A DNA stretch of 64,000 nt from an uncultured Bacteroidales bacterium (GCA_902779085.1 CACYZY010000003.1:186001-250000); one strand, 5' to 3'. Numbered from the stretch's first letter, positions 25,603 to 35,909 are shown. Numbers and translations are program-made. Notes: generated by a model not told the origin, from the letters alone.

Positions 25603-28600
25603 ATGGAATTACTCATATACAAGGCATCAGCAGGTTCTGGCAAGACTTTCACTTTAGCAGTGGAGTATATCAAACTGCTTATCATCGATCCTCGCGCCTA
25701 TCAACATATTCTCGCCGTAACGTTCACCAACAAAGCTACCACGGAGATGAAGGAACGCATCCTGCAACAGCTGTTGGGTATCTGGCAAGGCGAAGAGAGT
25801 TCAACTCCCTATTTAGAAGTCTTGGGAAAAAGGCTGAAAGAGTCAGGTCATTTGTTCAGCACCAGCGACATCAGACAGCGAGCAGGTGATGCTTTACATC
25901 GTATATTGCACGATTATAACCGTTTTCAAGTCACTACAATCGACTCCTTCTTCCAGACTATCACCCGCAACTTGGCCAGAGAATTAGGCATTGGCTCCAA
26001 TCTGAACATAGAACTTGATACCACAGCTGTTCTCGATGAGGTAGTAGATCACATGATTGCACGACTTGACGAACATTCACATGAGCTATCATGGATACTC
26101 AGTTATATTGACGCAAAAATCAATGACGCCACCCGCTGGCAAGTCGATGACGAACTGAAATCGTTTGGTCGGCACATCTTTGACGAAGGTTTTGTGGAGA
26201 AAAGTAAACGACTGCATGAACAACTGAAAGACAGCTACATTATCAAGGATTACCAACAACAGCTCAATTTGCTGAAGAAGGAGACTATCGATGGATTAGA
26301 CACGTTCAGACAGCGTTTTGCCGATATTATGAACAAACATCGCATCTTCGACACCGACCTAAAATATGGTTCTTCCGTCATTGGCTATTTCGAAAAATTA
26401 GTCAAAGATGAATTTGACAACAACAAGCTGCCAGGCAAACGCATAGAAGAAAAAATGCAAAATGCTGACAGTTGGATCAATGCAAAAACAAGGCAAAAAG
26501 AACTTGTTGCCTCTGTAGTTGAGCAAGAACTCAGGCCCCTACTCAACGAGGCTGAGGACTATCGTACCCAGGCAGTAACTATCAGTCGCAGTTGCGACAT
26601 GGGTACCCGCTACCTCTATCAGTTGCAACTCATCAACGCTATAAGAGAGGCTGTCACTCAAGAAAACCATGAGAAAAACCGTTTCTTGTTAGCCGATACC
26701 AACCAACTATTAGCCAATCTCATCAGCGACAGCGATTCGGCCTTTATCTTTGAAAAGATAGGTACCAACATTAGTCACATCATGATCGATGAGTTCCAGG
26801 ATACAAGCCGTATGCAGTGGAACAATTTCAAGCCATTGATAGATGAAGGTCTTTCCCAAGGTGATGACAGCCTGATTGTGGGTGATGTAAAGCAATCCAT
26901 CTATCGCTGGCGCAACGGCGACTGGAATATCCTCAACAACATGCGTGAACAAAATAAACCCAGCAGGATACGCATACAGCCCCTCTCCTTCAACTATCGC
27001 AGCGAAAAGCATATCATTGATTTCAACAACCTCTTATTCAAAAAAATGGTTGAGGTGCTGAACAAGCAATACTACGAAGATCTGCACGAAGATTGCCTGC
27101 CTCTGTTAAATGCCTATAGCGATGTAGAGCAATTTTCGAAAAAAGAAACAGAAGAGGGCTATGTTAAAGTATCGTTTATCAGCAAAGAGGAGGATTCAGA
27201 GAGTTATGAAGACAAAACTATACAATTATTGGGGGATGAGGTGACACGACTACAACAGGCAGGTATTCCCCTCAACCAGATGGTTATTCTGTTACGCAGC
27301 AAAAGACAGTTGGGCAATATCGCCACCTGGTTCGACAGAGAGTTAAGCATCCCAGTGGTTTCTAACGAAGCATTCAGGTTAGATGCATCAACTGCCATAC
27401 ATATTATTATTAATGCCTTGCGATGCCTCTCTGATCCAGATGATCATATCGCCGAAGCGATACTGATAACCGATTACCAACAGCAAGTAATGAAACATGA
27501 CATAGCCAATATTGATGTCATTCTCTCCACCCCTACTATTGAGCTGTTGCCTACCACCTTTTTCGAACGCAAGAAGGAATTGCAGGAGATGCCTTTATAT
27601 GAGCTGGTAGAAGAGTTGTTCAGTATTTTCTCGCTGCAACAAATCGAACAACAGGATGCTTATCTTTTTAAGTTCTACGATGCTGTGAGCGAATACCTAA
27701 ATGACCACTCGTCTGAGCTTACCGCTTTCCTCAAGTATTGGGATGACAAACTATGCTACCAGACCATCCCCAGCGGAGAAACCGATGGAATTCGCATCAT
27801 GTCCGTCCATGCAGCCAAAGGTTTGGAGTTTCATACGGTGCTGGTACCTTTCTGCGATTGGACTATGACAATGGAGCCTCAGATGGAACAACTGATATGG
27901 TGCTCACCTCAGGAGACTCCTTACAATGCCCTTGACATGGTGCCAGTAAGATATTCTGAAAGAATGCTGAAATCGGTGTTCAAAGACGATTTCCTGCGTG
28001 AGCGCCTACAACTATGGGTAGATAACCTCAACATCCTGTATGTGGCGTTCACCAGAGCAGAGAAGAATATGATTGTCATTAGCAATCAAGATGCCAAGAA
28101 AGGAAAAATCAGTGAACTGCTGCGTACTTGTATGCCTGATATGACAGAATCCCTTGCTGCCAATTGGAATGAAGAAAACCATATCTTTGAATATGGAACC
28201 TTGATGGGATACCATAAGAAACAGCAGCAAACAACCCATAACTTACTCTCTCAACAGCCTTGCCCACTGAAAATACAGATGGTGAGCCGTCATCCCGATA
28301 TAGAGTTCCGTGAATCGAACCGATCTGCCAACTTTATAGCAGGTATTGACGAAGCTGAATCTGCCAGTCGTTTCATGAACCGTGGCAGCATCTTGCACAC
28401 CTTGTTTGCATCCATACGCACCAAAGAAGACATAGAACCAGCCATCAACAGTTTAATGGCTGAAGGGGTTGTGGGTGGCGTTATCAGCGAACAGGAAATC
28501 CGCCATGAGGTAAACCGTGCCTTCTCCCACCCAGACATTCAGCCTTGGTACGATGGAACCTGGAAGCTATTCAATGAATGCGAGATTATTTGGATGACAG

Positions 28601-28803
28601 ATAATGGCCTGCTGCAACGAAGGCCCGACCGTGTGATGTTACGTGGCAACGAGATGGTAGTGGTGGATTTCAAGTTTGGTAAGCCTAAACAAAGTCACCG
28701 TCGTCAGGTGCAAACCTATATCGACTTGCTCACACGCATGAACTATCAAAACATCACAGGATACCTGTGGTACGTAGATGAAAATCAAATAGAAAGAGTA
28801 TGA
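25603..28803 (+). CDS. addA: AddA-type helicase-nuclease subunit
   Basis: A 1066-aa UvrD/RecB-like helicase fused to a C-terminal nuclease, the AddA-like subunit of a double-strand-break resection enzyme. Walker A is KASAGSGKTFTLA at the extreme N-terminus; motif Ia is TFTNKATTEMKERI; motif II is IMIDEFQDTS; the VKQSIYRWRNGD and SVHAAKGLEFHTVLVP motifs follow. The nuclease part is RRPDRVMLRGNEMVVVDFKF with a downstream QVQTYIDLL (PD-(D/E)XK). It overlaps the addB start by four bases (ATGA), a translationally coupled pair, with recR next. The symbol rests on domain order and context; the protein is shorter than Bacillus AddA. Confidence 0.88.
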   Translation: MELLIYKASAGSGKTFTLAVEYIKLLIIDPRAYQHILAVTFTNKATTEMKERILQQLLGIWQGEESSTPYLEVLGKRLKESGHLFSTSDIRQRAGDALHRILHDYNRFQVTTIDSFFQTITRNLARELGIGSNLNIELDTTAVLDEVVDHMIARLDEHSHELSWILSYIDAKINDATRWQVDDELKSFGRHIFDEGFVEKSKRLHEQLKDSYIIKDYQQQLNLLKKETIDGLDTFRQRFADIMNKHRIFDTDLKYGSSVIGYFEKLVKDEFDNNKLPGKRIEEKMQNADSWINAKTRQKELVASVVEQELRPLLNEAEDYRTQAVTISRSCDMGTRYLYQLQLINAIREAVTQENHEKNRFLLADTNQLLANLISDSDSAFIFEKIGTNISHIMIDEFQDTSRMQWNNFKPLIDEGLSQGDDSLIVGDVKQSIYRWRNGDWNILNNMREQNKPSRIRIQPLSFNYRSEKHIIDFNNLLFKKMVEVLNKQYYEDLHEDCLPLLNAYSDVEQFSKKETEEGYVKVSFISKEEDSESYEDKTIQLLGDEVTRLQQAGIPLNQMVILLRSKRQLGNIATWFDRELSIPVVSNEAFRLDASTAIHIIINALRCLSDPDDHIAEAILITDYQQQVMKHDIANIDVILSTPTIELLPTTFFERKKELQEMPLYELVEELFSIFSLQQIEQQDAYLFKFYDAVSEYLNDHSSELTAFLKYWDDKLCYQTIPSGETDGIRIMSVHAAKGLEFHTVLVPFCDWTMTMEPQMEQLIWCSPQETPYNALDMVPVRYSERMLKSVFKDDFLRERLQLWVDNLNILYVAFTRAEKNMIVISNQDAKKGKISELLRTCMPDMTESLAANWNEENHIFEYGTLMGYHKKQQQTTHNLLSQQPCPLKIQMVSRHPDIEFRESNRSANFIAGIDEAESASRFMNRGSILHTLFASIRTKEDIEPAINSLMAEGVVGGVISEQEIRHEVNRAFSHPDIQPWYDGTWKLFNECEIIWMTDNGLLQRRPDRVMLRGNEMVVVDFKFGKPKQSHRRQVQTYIDLLTRMNYQNITGYLWYVDENQIERV

Positions 28804-31673
28804 AGACATTCTTAGAAATAGTAGCTAACGACCTCTACAAACGTATAGGAACCGACCTGTCACATACGGCGGTGGTATTTCCCAACAAACGAGCCAGCCT
28901 GTTCTTCAGTGAACATTTGGCGCGACAAGCATCCACCCCTATCTGGTCACCTGCCTATATCACCATACAGGAACTGTTTTCCTCACTCTCGTCTTTGAAA
29001 ACGGGTGATCCCATACGGTTGGTATGCGAATTATATAAGGTATATCGTGAAGAGACACAAAGCAATGAATCGCTGGATGATTTCTACTATTGGGGCGAAC
29101 TATTGATCAGTGATTTCGATGATGTAGATAAGAACATGGCTGATGCCTCTCAACTATTTGGCAACCTACAAGACCTGAAAGATCTCGAAGACCTAAGTTA
29201 TCTCACAGAGGAACAACAGGAAGCCATCCGTCAGTTCTTCAACAATTTTTCCATAGAGAAAACATCCGAACTCAAGCAACGATTCATCGGTGTATGGAAT
29301 AAATTAGGTGCTATTTATCAGCATCTTCGCCAAAACCTGCGTCTGTTGGGCATTGCCTACGAAGGCATGCTCTACAGAGATATCATCGAACAGTTAGATA
29401 TCAACCAACTCCCTTACGACCAACTGGCATTCGTGGGCTTCAATGTCCTGAATCGTGTAGAAACCACCCTGTTCAGTCATTTACAGGAAGCGGGTAAAGC
29501 CTTGTTCTACTGGGATTACGACAGCAGTTACACCACACAACCTCGAAAAGCAACCATTCCATTCACCCACGAGGCAGGCGATTTCATCATGCGTAACATG
29601 CAACTGTTTCCCAATGCACTCAGCGAAGAGCATTTCCAACAGATGCAACACCCCAAGCAAATCAAGTATATTGCCTCGCCTACCGAGAATGCACAAGCAC
29701 GCTATATCCCACAGTGGTATGCACAGCTCACTCACGATGGTGCAGAGAAAGAGAATGCTGTGGTGCTGTGCAACGAAAGCTTACTGCAACCTGTGCTGCA
29801 CGCCCTACCAGAAGAGGTGAAACATGTGAATGTCACAATGGGCTTCCCCCTGTCACAAACACCAGTGTTCAGTTTCATCAATGTGCTCGCAGACTTGCAA
29901 ACCACAGGATATGATGCCAACAATGGGCACTACATCTACGAGTCAGTACTGGCGTTCCTGCGCCATCCATATACTCGACAACTGTCTTCTGCTTCCTGTA
30001 ACATAGAGCAGGAGCTGTCCCGCAAAAACCGATTCTTCCCCCTGCCATCCGAACTGAAGGTGGATGATTTCCTCAACAAGGCATTTACACCCGTCAGTGG
30101 CAACCAGGCACTGTGTACCTATCTGGTGAACATGCTGTTAGAAGCTACCACTTTGTACCGTAGTGACGAGGAAGAAGAGCATGACATCTTCTCACAACTC
30201 TACCGGGAATCACTGTTTAAGAGTTACACGCTCATCAACAGGTTGCTGACACTCATTCAACAAGGCGAGCTCAACGTCAACACCCTCACCTTGCGCAAGT
30301 TGCTCAACCGCATCTTTAGCGGTGCCTCCATACCATTCCATGGAGAGCCAGCCATTGGTATGCAAATCATGGGTGTACTGGAAACCAGAAACTTGGACTT
30401 CAAGAACCTTTTATTACTTTCGGTCAACGAAGGGCAGTTGCCCAAGTCAGAAAGCAACGCATCCTTTATCCCTTACAACCTGCGCAAAGCTTTTGGACTG
30501 ACTACCATCGAGCATAAGAACTCTGTCTATGCCTACTATTTCTACCGCCTCATACAGCGAGCAGAAACAGTGACATTGATGTATAACACCTCGACCGAAG
30601 GACTCAATCGTGGTGAGATGTCTCGTTTTATGTTGCAACTGCTCACTGAGTCGCCCCACCCTGTCATCCGCCTGCAACTCGAAGCCGGACAATCACCGGC
30701 CAGGGAACGGGAGATTACAGTTATCAAGACGCCAGAGATTATCCAACAGCTGGTAGATAATTATGCCAATCCACAACAAGACGAGTGGTACATCTCACCA
30801 TCGGCGCTCAACACCTACCTCAACTGTCCGCTTAGCTTCTATTATAAATATGTAGCACGCATCCGCAAGCCCGACGAGGTGTCTTCAGAAATTGACAATG
30901 CAGTCTTTGGCAGCATCTTCCATGAGGCAGCTGAAAAGCTGTACATAGATCTCACAGCTCATGGAAATGTCATCAATGCGTCTGATTTAGAGAAAGTGCT
31001 AAAGGACAAGCCTCGTCTGCACACATACGTCGATAATGCCTTCAAGCATTTGTTCTTCCAGATTCCCGAACAAGAACGGGCAGCCTATAACGGCACGCAA
31101 CAAATCAACCGCAGCGTTATCATCCGTTTCTTGGAGAATCTCATCCGATTTGACCTGAAGCATGTGCCGTTTACATTGGTAGCGGTAGAGAAAGTGGTAA
31201 CCGAGACTTTTCATGTGCCTATGCCTGACAGAACGCTACAAGTAAAGGTAGGTGGCACCATCGACCGCATGGACAGCAAGGACGGTGTGCTGCGCATCAT
31301 CGACTATAAGACTGGCGGACAAGCACCCAAGGCTACTGACATGGATGCCGTGTTCACAGGCAAACGTCGTGACCACCGCATCTTCCAGACTTTCCTCTAT
31401 GCCTCTGTGATGTGTCACAGACAAGCGTTGAAGGTATCTCCCGGATTGCTGCTCATCCATCGTGCAGCATCTAACGATTTCTCTACCGACATCATCTTCG
31501 ACAAGGAGCCCGTAAGTGACTTCAGTCTGTTAGACAGAGATTTTCGTGAACATTTGCAAGCGTTGCTTTACGAAATATTCGATACGAACATACCTTTCAA
31601 GCAAGCCGAATATCGCCCCGATGCCTGTCGTTGGTGCGACTATGCTCAATTGTGTAAAATAAAAAAAGATTAG
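28800..31673 (+). CDS. addB: AddB-type nuclease subunit with Fe-S cysteines
   Basis: A 957-aa protein that would pair with AddA in end resection. The N-terminal half resembles an inactivated helicase ([17 protein letters not shown]; no complete Walker A). The C-terminal PD-(D/E)XK nuclease has [20 protein letters not shown] followed by TGG. Four cysteines typical of the AddB iron-sulfur nuclease are present: one in [14 protein letters not shown] and three in [10 protein letters not shown] at the end. The four-base overlap with addA and the two-base gap to recR point to one operon for recombination. Confidence 0.88.
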   Translation: MKTFLEIVANDLYKRIGTDLSHTAVVFPNKRASLFFSEHLARQASTPIWSPAYITIQELFSSLSSLKTGDPIRLVCELYKVYREETQSNESLDDFYYWGELLISDFDDVDKNMADASQLFGNLQDLKDLEDLSYLTEEQQEAIRQFFNNFSIEKTSELKQRFIGVWNKLGAIYQHLRQNLRLLGIAYEGMLYRDIIEQLDINQLPYDQLAFVGFNVLNRVETTLFSHLQEAGKALFYWDYDSSYTTQPRKATIPFTHEAGDFIMRNMQLFPNALSEEHFQQMQHPKQIKYIASPTENAQARYIPQWYAQLTHDGAEKENAVVLCNESLLQPVLHALPEEVKHVNVTMGFPLSQTPVFSFINVLADLQTTGYDANNGHYIYESVLAFLRHPYTRQLSSASCNIEQELSRKNRFFPLPSELKVDDFLNKAFTPVSGNQALCTYLVNMLLEATTLYRSDEEEEHDIFSQLYRESLFKSYTLINRLLTLIQQGELNVNTLTLRKLLNRIFSGASIPFHGEPAIGMQIMGVLETRNLDFKNLLLLSVNEGQLPKSESNASFIPYNLRKAFGLTTIEHKNSVYAYYFYRLIQRAETVTLMYNTSTEGLNRGEMSRFMLQLLTESPHPVIRLQLEAGQSPAREREITVIKTPEIIQQLVDNYANPQQDEWYISPSALNTYLNCPLSFYYKYVARIRKPDEVSSEIDNAVFGSIFHEAAEKLYIDLTAHGNVINASDLEKVLKDKPRLHTYVDNAFKHLFFQIPEQERAAYNGTQQINRSVIIRFLENLIRFDLKHVPFTLVAVEKVVTETFHVPMPDRTLQVKVGGTIDRMDSKDGVLRIIDYKTGGQAPKATDMDAVFTGKRRDHRIFQTFLYASVMCHRQALKVSPGLLLIHRAASNDFSTDIIFDKEPVSDFSLLDRDFREHLQALLYEIFDTNIPFKQAEYRPDACRWCDYAQLCKIKKD

Positions 31674-31675
31674 TT

Positions 31676-32293
31676 ATGAACAACCAATACCCTTCATTGT
31701 TATTAGAGAAAGCAGTCAGCGAGTTTGCCAAACTACCAGGTGTAGGCAACAAGACCGCCATGCGCCTGGTACTGCACCTGCTCAACCAAGACACAGCCAC
31801 TGTCGAGGCTTTCGGCAATGCCATCATCCAGCTCAAGCGCGAGGTGAAATACTGTCGAGTGTGTCACAATATCAGCGATACTGATATCTGCAATATCTGC
31901 AGCAACCCCAAACGCGATGCCACTACCGTCTGTGTGGTGCAGAACATACGCGATGTCATGGCCATCGAGAGCACCCAGCAATACCAAGGGCTGTACCATG
32001 TGCTGGGCGGACTTATCAGTCCGATGGATGGTATGGGTCCCAAGAATCTGCAGATTGACAGTTTGATAGAACGTGTGGCACAAGGAGACATCAAGGAAGT
32101 AATCTTCGCCTTGAACACCACCATGGAGGGCGACACTACCTGCTTCTACATCTCCCGCCGTCTCAAAGACTACCCTGTGAAGCTCAGCGTCCTGGCTCGT
32201 GGCGTCAGTGTAGGTGACGAACTGGAATATACTGATGAGGTAACCCTTGGTCGCTCCATTATCAATCGAATGCCCTACAAGGTGAACGGATAG
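31676..32293 (+). CDS. recR: Recombination mediator RecR
   Basis: A 205-aa protein of the RecFOR pathway, which helps load RecA onto gapped DNA. It has the N-terminal helix-hairpin-helix ([15 protein letters not shown]), a four-cysteine zinc finger (CRVCHN and CNICSN), and the Toprim domain ([31 protein letters not shown]). Length is normal. The ATG at 31676 lies two bases after the addB stop. A resection nuclease and a RecA mediator in one operon join two usually separate repair branches. Confidence 0.97.
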   Translation: MNNQYPSLLLEKAVSEFAKLPGVGNKTAMRLVLHLLNQDTATVEAFGNAIIQLKREVKYCRVCHNISDTDICNICSNPKRDATTVCVVQNIRDVMAIESTQQYQGLYHVLGGLISPMDGMGPKNLQIDSLIERVAQGDIKEVIFALNTTMEGDTTCFYISRRLKDYPVKLSVLARGVSVGDELEYTDEVTLGRSIINRMPYKVNG

Positions 32294-32547
32294 CCAAAGA
32301 CCGTTTCAAATCGCTTCGATTCGATGCAATACCTATTATTGGTCTTTCCATAGCTGACTATCTACCGTAGGAAAACTTTCCACGAAGTGAAAAAAAGTCT
32401 TCCTCTGGTGGTCGCAGTATCCGCCAAGAGTCATCGCAGTATCTTCCATCCCCCTATAGGAATATCTCCTTTCACTCGCTCCAGATACTGCGTCGAGTTA
32501 TGGAAACGTCTCCTGCCAACCATGGCAGACACTAGTACTTGAATTGA
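32294..32547 (-). ncRNA. Candidate structured small RNA downstream of recR
   Basis: The minus strand has a consensus -7 box TACCTTTG (32560-32553), so a transcript would start near 32547. Stems that can form: CTGCCA/TGGCAG (32513-32518, 32523-32528); TTTCCATA/TATGGAAA (32345-32352, 32499-32506); a 9-bp stem of 32484-32492 with either of two identical copies at 32435-32443 and 32413-32421; a long hairpin 32369-32404 with loop GAA; and AAAGACC/GGTCTTT (32296-32302, 32341-32347). The outer stem encloses the others. I do not recognise an Rfam class; a 6S-like RNA is one possibility to test. The 3' end is not defined by a good T-run. Confidence 0.5.
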
Positions 32548-32552
32548 CATTG

Positions 32553-32560
32553 CAAAGGTA
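32553..32560 (-). promoter_or_regulatory. -7 box of the candidate small RNA
   Basis: The minus strand reads TACCTTTG. A TTG lies 22 bases upstream, slightly longer than the usual 19-21. No open reading frame follows downstream on that strand. Confidence 0.5.
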
Positions 32561-32572
32561 ATAGATAGAATG

Positions 32573-32600
32573 ATAAAGGCTGCAATTCTGCAGCCTTATC
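32573..32600 (-). terminator. Hairpin terminator of the DUF4890 gene
   Basis: AAGGCTGCA (32576-32584) pairs with TGCAGCCTT (32589-32597), with GATA/TATC continuing the stem. The following minus-strand T-run is weak. It has the GGCTGC core seen in many terminators of this window. Confidence 0.6.
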
Positions 32601-32655
32601 TCATAACCATTAAATGGTAAAAAAATGCGTGAATAAATTGATAATCAAATCCTTA

Positions 32656-33225
32656 TCAATTGTCATTAGGACGTCCCTGACCAGGAGCGCCTGATGGACG
32701 CTGACCGGGCTTCGGCATCAATGCTGGAAATACCTTCTCATAGGTAGCATACTGCTCTTCAGATAGGATTTTCTTCAGTTTCTTCTCATAGGCCTCTTGC
32801 TGAATCTGTTGTTTCTTGGCCAACTGTTCCGGGGTAGTCTGTGAAGGTGTAAAACGCACGCTGTTGGCATTGCCCATGCCACCACCCATTCCAGCGCCGC
32901 CTCCGCCGCCGAAGTCACCTCCGCCGCCACCGCCCATAGGAGCACCACCGCCCATAGGACGACCACCGCCGAATCCACCGCCACCGCTCATGGCCATGCC
33001 TTCGTAGAGTGACGAGTACTTCTTATTCAACTTAGCTACTTCTTTCATCTGAGCTTCATCCAACTTCAGTTCATCCTGCATCTTGGTATTCACCTGATCT
33101 ACAGTCAGACGTTGTGGACGTTGGCCTTGAGGACCTCCCTGAGGGCCACCCTGAGCGCCAGGGTTCTGCGCCATGCCCAATGTCATGCAAAGCATGGCTG
33201 CCAATGATAGTAATGCCTTTTTCAT
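32656..33225 (-). CDS. Secreted glycine-rich DUF4890-like protein
   Basis: A 189-aa protein with a signal peptide (MKKALLSLAAMLCMTLGMAQ). A short Gln/Gly/Pro-rich stretch is followed by a helix (VNTKMQDELKLDEAQMKEVA) and a strongly glycine-rich central segment of about 45 residues made of GGGG and PMGGG units. A second helical part follows (QQEAYEKKLKKILSEEQYATYEKV), then a Pro-rich tail. Helical parts of this kind occur in DUF4890 and Spy-like periplasmic proteins. The function is unknown. The Gly-rich region may be flexible or unstable in length between strains. Confidence 0.75.
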   Translation of the reverse strand: MKKALLSLAAMLCMTLGMAQNPGAQGGPQGGPQGQRPQRLTVDQVNTKMQDELKLDEAQMKEVAKLNKKYSSLYEGMAMSGGGGFGGGRPMGGGAPMGGGGGGDFGGGGGAGMGGGMGNANSVRFTPSQTTPEQLAKKQQIQQEAYEKKLKKILSEEQYATYEKVFPALMPKPGQRPSGAPGQGRPNDN

Positions 33226-33320
33226 AATTATATTAAACTTAATAGTTTATTATTTGACTCCAAAATATACAAATGGTTTAAACATACACCTAGAAAATCG
33301 AAAAAAAAATTTTTTATCGA

Positions 33321-34238
33321 CTAAAAGCTATTGAGCCAATCAGACAGGTTCTGCAACATATCGGCATTGTACTTCCAGCTTTGCGAGTTGCCAAAGCCAT
33401 GACCACCAGTAGGATACACATGCATATTAGCAGGTACACCATGATCCTTCAAGGCTGCAAAATACCAGGCAGAATTGATAGATGGCACTACATCGTCATC
33501 ATCAGCCAGTACGATAAAGGCACGTGGAGTTTTCTCTGTCACTTGTTTCTCGTTGCTATAGAGTGTTTCCATCTCAGGAGTAGCATCTTTGCCTATCAGG
33601 TTGTCATGTGTACCCATGTGCGTATAGCGCTTGTCCATGGTAATCACGGGATAGAATAGTATCTGGAAAGCAGGACGAACATCATCAGCTGCATGGGTAG
33701 CTACAGTGGAAGCCAGATGTCCACCTGCCGAAGAGCCCATCACCCCAATCTGGTTAGGGTCAATATTCCACTCCTTGGCATGTTCTTTCACTATACGGAT
33801 GGCTTGATAGACATCACTGGCAGGCACCTCATGATTTCCATGTGGCAAGCGGTAAGTCAACATAATGGTAGCCACATTTTCACGACCGAAGAAGAAGTTC
33901 CACATGATTCCTTCGTGCATGGTGGCCAACATGGCATAGCCTCCACCAGGACAAACCACTACAGCCTTTGACGGCTTATCGCTCTTGCGAGGCAGCACCA
34001 CCTTCAAACCGGGTTTCATGTCAATAGTACCCTGTCCTGCCTTGACGGGCTGGTCATACACCACCCCATTACTATTAGGAGCGCCATTAGGCCAAAGCTC
34101 TACATCCATCACATTTCCTGTAACATAGGCTTTATTCAGATACTGCTGCCAAGATTCTTCGTTCAAGTTAGCAGGAAACTGAGCCTGTGCCATTCCTACC
34201 ATCAATAAAGTGGTACAAAAAACAAATATTTTTTTCAT
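33321..34238 (-). CDS. Secreted alpha/beta-hydrolase esterase
   Basis: A 305-aa protein with a signal peptide ending GMAQA. The alpha/beta-hydrolase fold is clear: oxyanion-hole region VVVCPGGGYAMLATMHEG, nucleophile elbow GSSAGG, acid in VLADDDDVVPSINS and the catalytic His in YPTGGHGFG. This sequence set is typical of acetyl-xylan or other carbohydrate esterases in Bacteroidetes. Export to the periplasm or surface is indicated. The true ester substrate is not readable. It follows no obvious partner; the DUF4890 gene lies 95 bases downstream on the same strand. Confidence 0.88.
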   Translation of the reverse strand: MKKIFVFCTTLLMVGMAQAQFPANLNEESWQQYLNKAYVTGNVMDVELWPNGAPNSNGVVYDQPVKAGQGTIDMKPGLKVVLPRKSDKPSKAVVVCPGGGYAMLATMHEGIMWNFFFGRENVATIMLTYRLPHGNHEVPASDVYQAIRIVKEHAKEWNIDPNQIGVMGSSAGGHLASTVATHAADDVRPAFQILFYPVITMDKRYTHMGTHDNLIGKDATPEMETLYSNEKQVTEKTPRAFIVLADDDDVVPSINSAWYFAALKDHGVPANMHVYPTGGHGFGNSQSWKYNADMLQNLSDWLNSF

Positions 34239-34296
34239 AATATAAGATTTATTGGTTTTTCATGCTTCAAATATAGACATATTTTTCAATAATTGT

Positions 34297-34304
34297 TACC
34301 TTTG
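34297..34304 (+). promoter_or_regulatory. -7 box of nspC
   Basis: TACCTTTG, 22 bases before the nspC ATG; -33 region unconvincing. Confidence 0.5.
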
Positions 34305-34326
34305 TAGCATAAATATTTGAACAACA

Positions 34327-35466
34327 ATGATTGATTATAGCCTTTTCCCTTCTCCTTGTTATATCATGGAGGAAGATTTGCTTAGAAGAAACCTACGTCT
34401 TATCCAGCAAGTGGCAGAAAAAGCTGATGTAGAGATAATTCTGGCTTTCAAGGCCTTTGCTCTGTGGAAGTCATTTCCCATCTTCCGTGAATATATACAT
34501 CACACCACTGCCAGTTCGTTGTACGAAGCACGTCTGGCATTTGAGGAGTTTGGCAGTAAGGCACACACCTATTCGCCAGCCTATACTGAGCAAGAGTTTG
34601 GTGATATTCTGCGGTGCAGCAGTCATATTACCTTCAACTCACTCACGCAGTTTGCACGTTTCTATCCTATGGTACAGGCTCATGACGAACCTGTATCTTG
34701 TGGTTTGCGCATCAATCCAGAGTATTCTGAGATAGAAACAGAACTGTATAATCCCTGTGCCCCAGGTTCACGATTTGGCCTCATTGCCGATCAGATGCCA
34801 GAAGAGCTGCCAGCCGGTATCGATGGTTTCCATTGTCATTGTCATTGCGAATCATCATCATACGCCTTGGAGCACACCTTAGAGCACCTCATTCCCAAGT
34901 TCGACAAGTGGTTGCAACAACTGAAATGGCTTAATCTGGGTGGCGGACACTTGATGACACGCAAAGACTATGATGTGCAGCATTTGATTAGTGTACTACA
35001 AAAGCTGCATTCACAATATCCCCACCTAAAGATTATCCTTGAGCCAGGCTCTGCCTTTGCCTGGGAGACAGGCGTACTAACTTCTGAGGTTGTGGATGTG
35101 GTGGAGAACCATGGAATAAAGACTGCTATCGTGAACGTGAGCTTTACCTGTCACATGCCAGATTGTCTGGAGATGCCTTATCAGCCCGTTATTAGCGGAG
35201 CCAAAATGGGTAACGAAGGCCCTTATATATATAGAATAGGAGGAAACTCTTGCCTGAGCGGTGATTTCTTAGGAGACTGGAGCTTCGATCATGAATTGCA
35301 GGTGGGCGAACGCATCGTGTTTGAAGACATGATACACTACACCACTGTCAAGACCACCATGTTCAACGGCATTCACCATCCAGCTTTGGCTTTATGGACG
35401 TCAGATAATAAAGCCATGATTTATAAGGAATTCAAATATGAGGACTATCGTGACCGCATGTGTTAA
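34327..35466 (+). CDS. nspC: Carboxynorspermidine/carboxyspermidine decarboxylase
   Basis: A 379-aa fold-III PLP decarboxylase that makes spermidine (or norspermidine) from its carboxy form, the last step of the alternative polyamine pathway. The PLP lysine is in ILAFKAFALW near residue 42. Other typical parts are TTASSLYEARLA, FHCHCHCESSSY, LNLGGGHLMTRKDYD and the PLP-phosphate region EPGSAFAW. The substrate-binding Cys and Asp region is SCLSGDFLGDWSFD. Its pathway neighbour aguA lies downstream beyond the tRNA operon. Confidence 0.94.
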   Translation: MIDYSLFPSPCYIMEEDLLRRNLRLIQQVAEKADVEIILAFKAFALWKSFPIFREYIHHTTASSLYEARLAFEEFGSKAHTYSPAYTEQEFGDILRCSSHITFNSLTQFARFYPMVQAHDEPVSCGLRINPEYSEIETELYNPCAPGSRFGLIADQMPEELPAGIDGFHCHCHCESSSYALEHTLEHLIPKFDKWLQQLKWLNLGGGHLMTRKDYDVQHLISVLQKLHSQYPHLKIILEPGSAFAWETGVLTSEVVDVVENHGIKTAIVNVSFTCHMPDCLEMPYQPVISGAKMGNEGPYIYRIGGNSCLSGDFLGDWSFDHELQVGERIVFEDMIHYTTVKTTMFNGIHHPALALWTSDNKAMIYKEFKYEDYRDRMC

Positions 35467-35508
35467 GCATGATTTTGCGATATTTTTTGTATTTTTTTCT
35501 AAAAATAG

Positions 35509-35539
35509 TTTGTAGGTTTCAAGAAAATGCCTACCTTTG
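35509..35539 (+). promoter_or_regulatory. Promoter of the tRNA operon
   Basis: TTTG (35509-35512), 19 bases, TACCTTTG (35532-35539): a perfect Bacteroidetes promoter 45 bases before the first tRNA. Confidence 0.85.
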
Positions 35540-35584
35540 CATCCGCAAGCTAAGAATTAGCGGAATTTTCATGCAAGCATTTTT

Positions 35585-35657
35585 GCGGAAATAGCTCAGT
35601 TGGTAGAGCACAACCTTGCCAAGGTTGGGGTCGCGAGTCCGAGTCTCGTTTTCCGCT
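35585..35657 (+). tRNA. tRNA-Gly (GCC)
   Basis: 73 bases. The acceptor GCGGAAA pairs with TTTCCGC. The anticodon stem CAACC/GGTTG holds loop TTGCCAA with anticodon GCC. The T-loop reads TCCGAGT, with C instead of U at position 55. CCA is not encoded. Confidence 0.97.
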
Positions 35658-35691
35658 CAAGAGAGTTCTTTGATTCATAATGACAACAAAT

Positions 35692-35775
35692 GGAGAGGTG
35701 GCGGAATTGGTAGACGCGCTACTTTGAGGGGGTAGTGACAATTATGTCGTGGGAGTTCGAGTCTCCTTCTCTTCA
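35692..35775 (+). tRNA. tRNA-Leu (GAG)
   Basis: 84 bases, class II. The acceptor GGAGAGG pairs with TCTCTTC (two G-U pairs). The anticodon loop is TTGAGGG, anticodon GAG. The long variable arm is GACA/TGTC. The T-loop TTCGAGT is canonical. Confidence 0.95.
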
Positions 35776-35811
35776 CCTGTTCATAAAAGATATTTGCTAT
35801 CTAAATCCCAT

Positions 35812-35893
35812 GCCCAAGTGGCGGAATTGGTAGACGCGCACGTTTCAGGTGCGTGTGCTGAGAGGCGTGAAGGTTCGAGTCCTTTCTTGGGCA
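35812..35893 (+). tRNA. tRNA-Leu (CAG)
   Basis: 82 bases, class II. The acceptor GCCCAAG pairs with CTTGGGC. The anticodon stem CACGT/GCGTG holds loop TTCAGGT, anticodon CAG. The T-loop TTCGAGT is canonical. Confidence 0.95.
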
Positions 35894-35909
35894 CTGAAGA
35901 TAGCAAAAT

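Larger units (their letters stand above)
32294..32655. other. 362-base intergenic region after recR
   Basis: No coding gene is supported. The region is far less AT-rich than other gaps here and is full of inverted repeats. It holds a candidate minus-strand structured RNA (32294-32547), its -7 box (32553-32560) and a hairpin terminator of the DUF4890 gene (32573-32600). Confidence 0.7.

Noticed and set aside
32656-33225. Gly-rich protein as an antisense Pro-rich gene on the plus strand
   Set aside because: The plus-strand frame is a mirror of the GGC/GGT repeats; the minus-strand frame has a signal peptide and helical domains.
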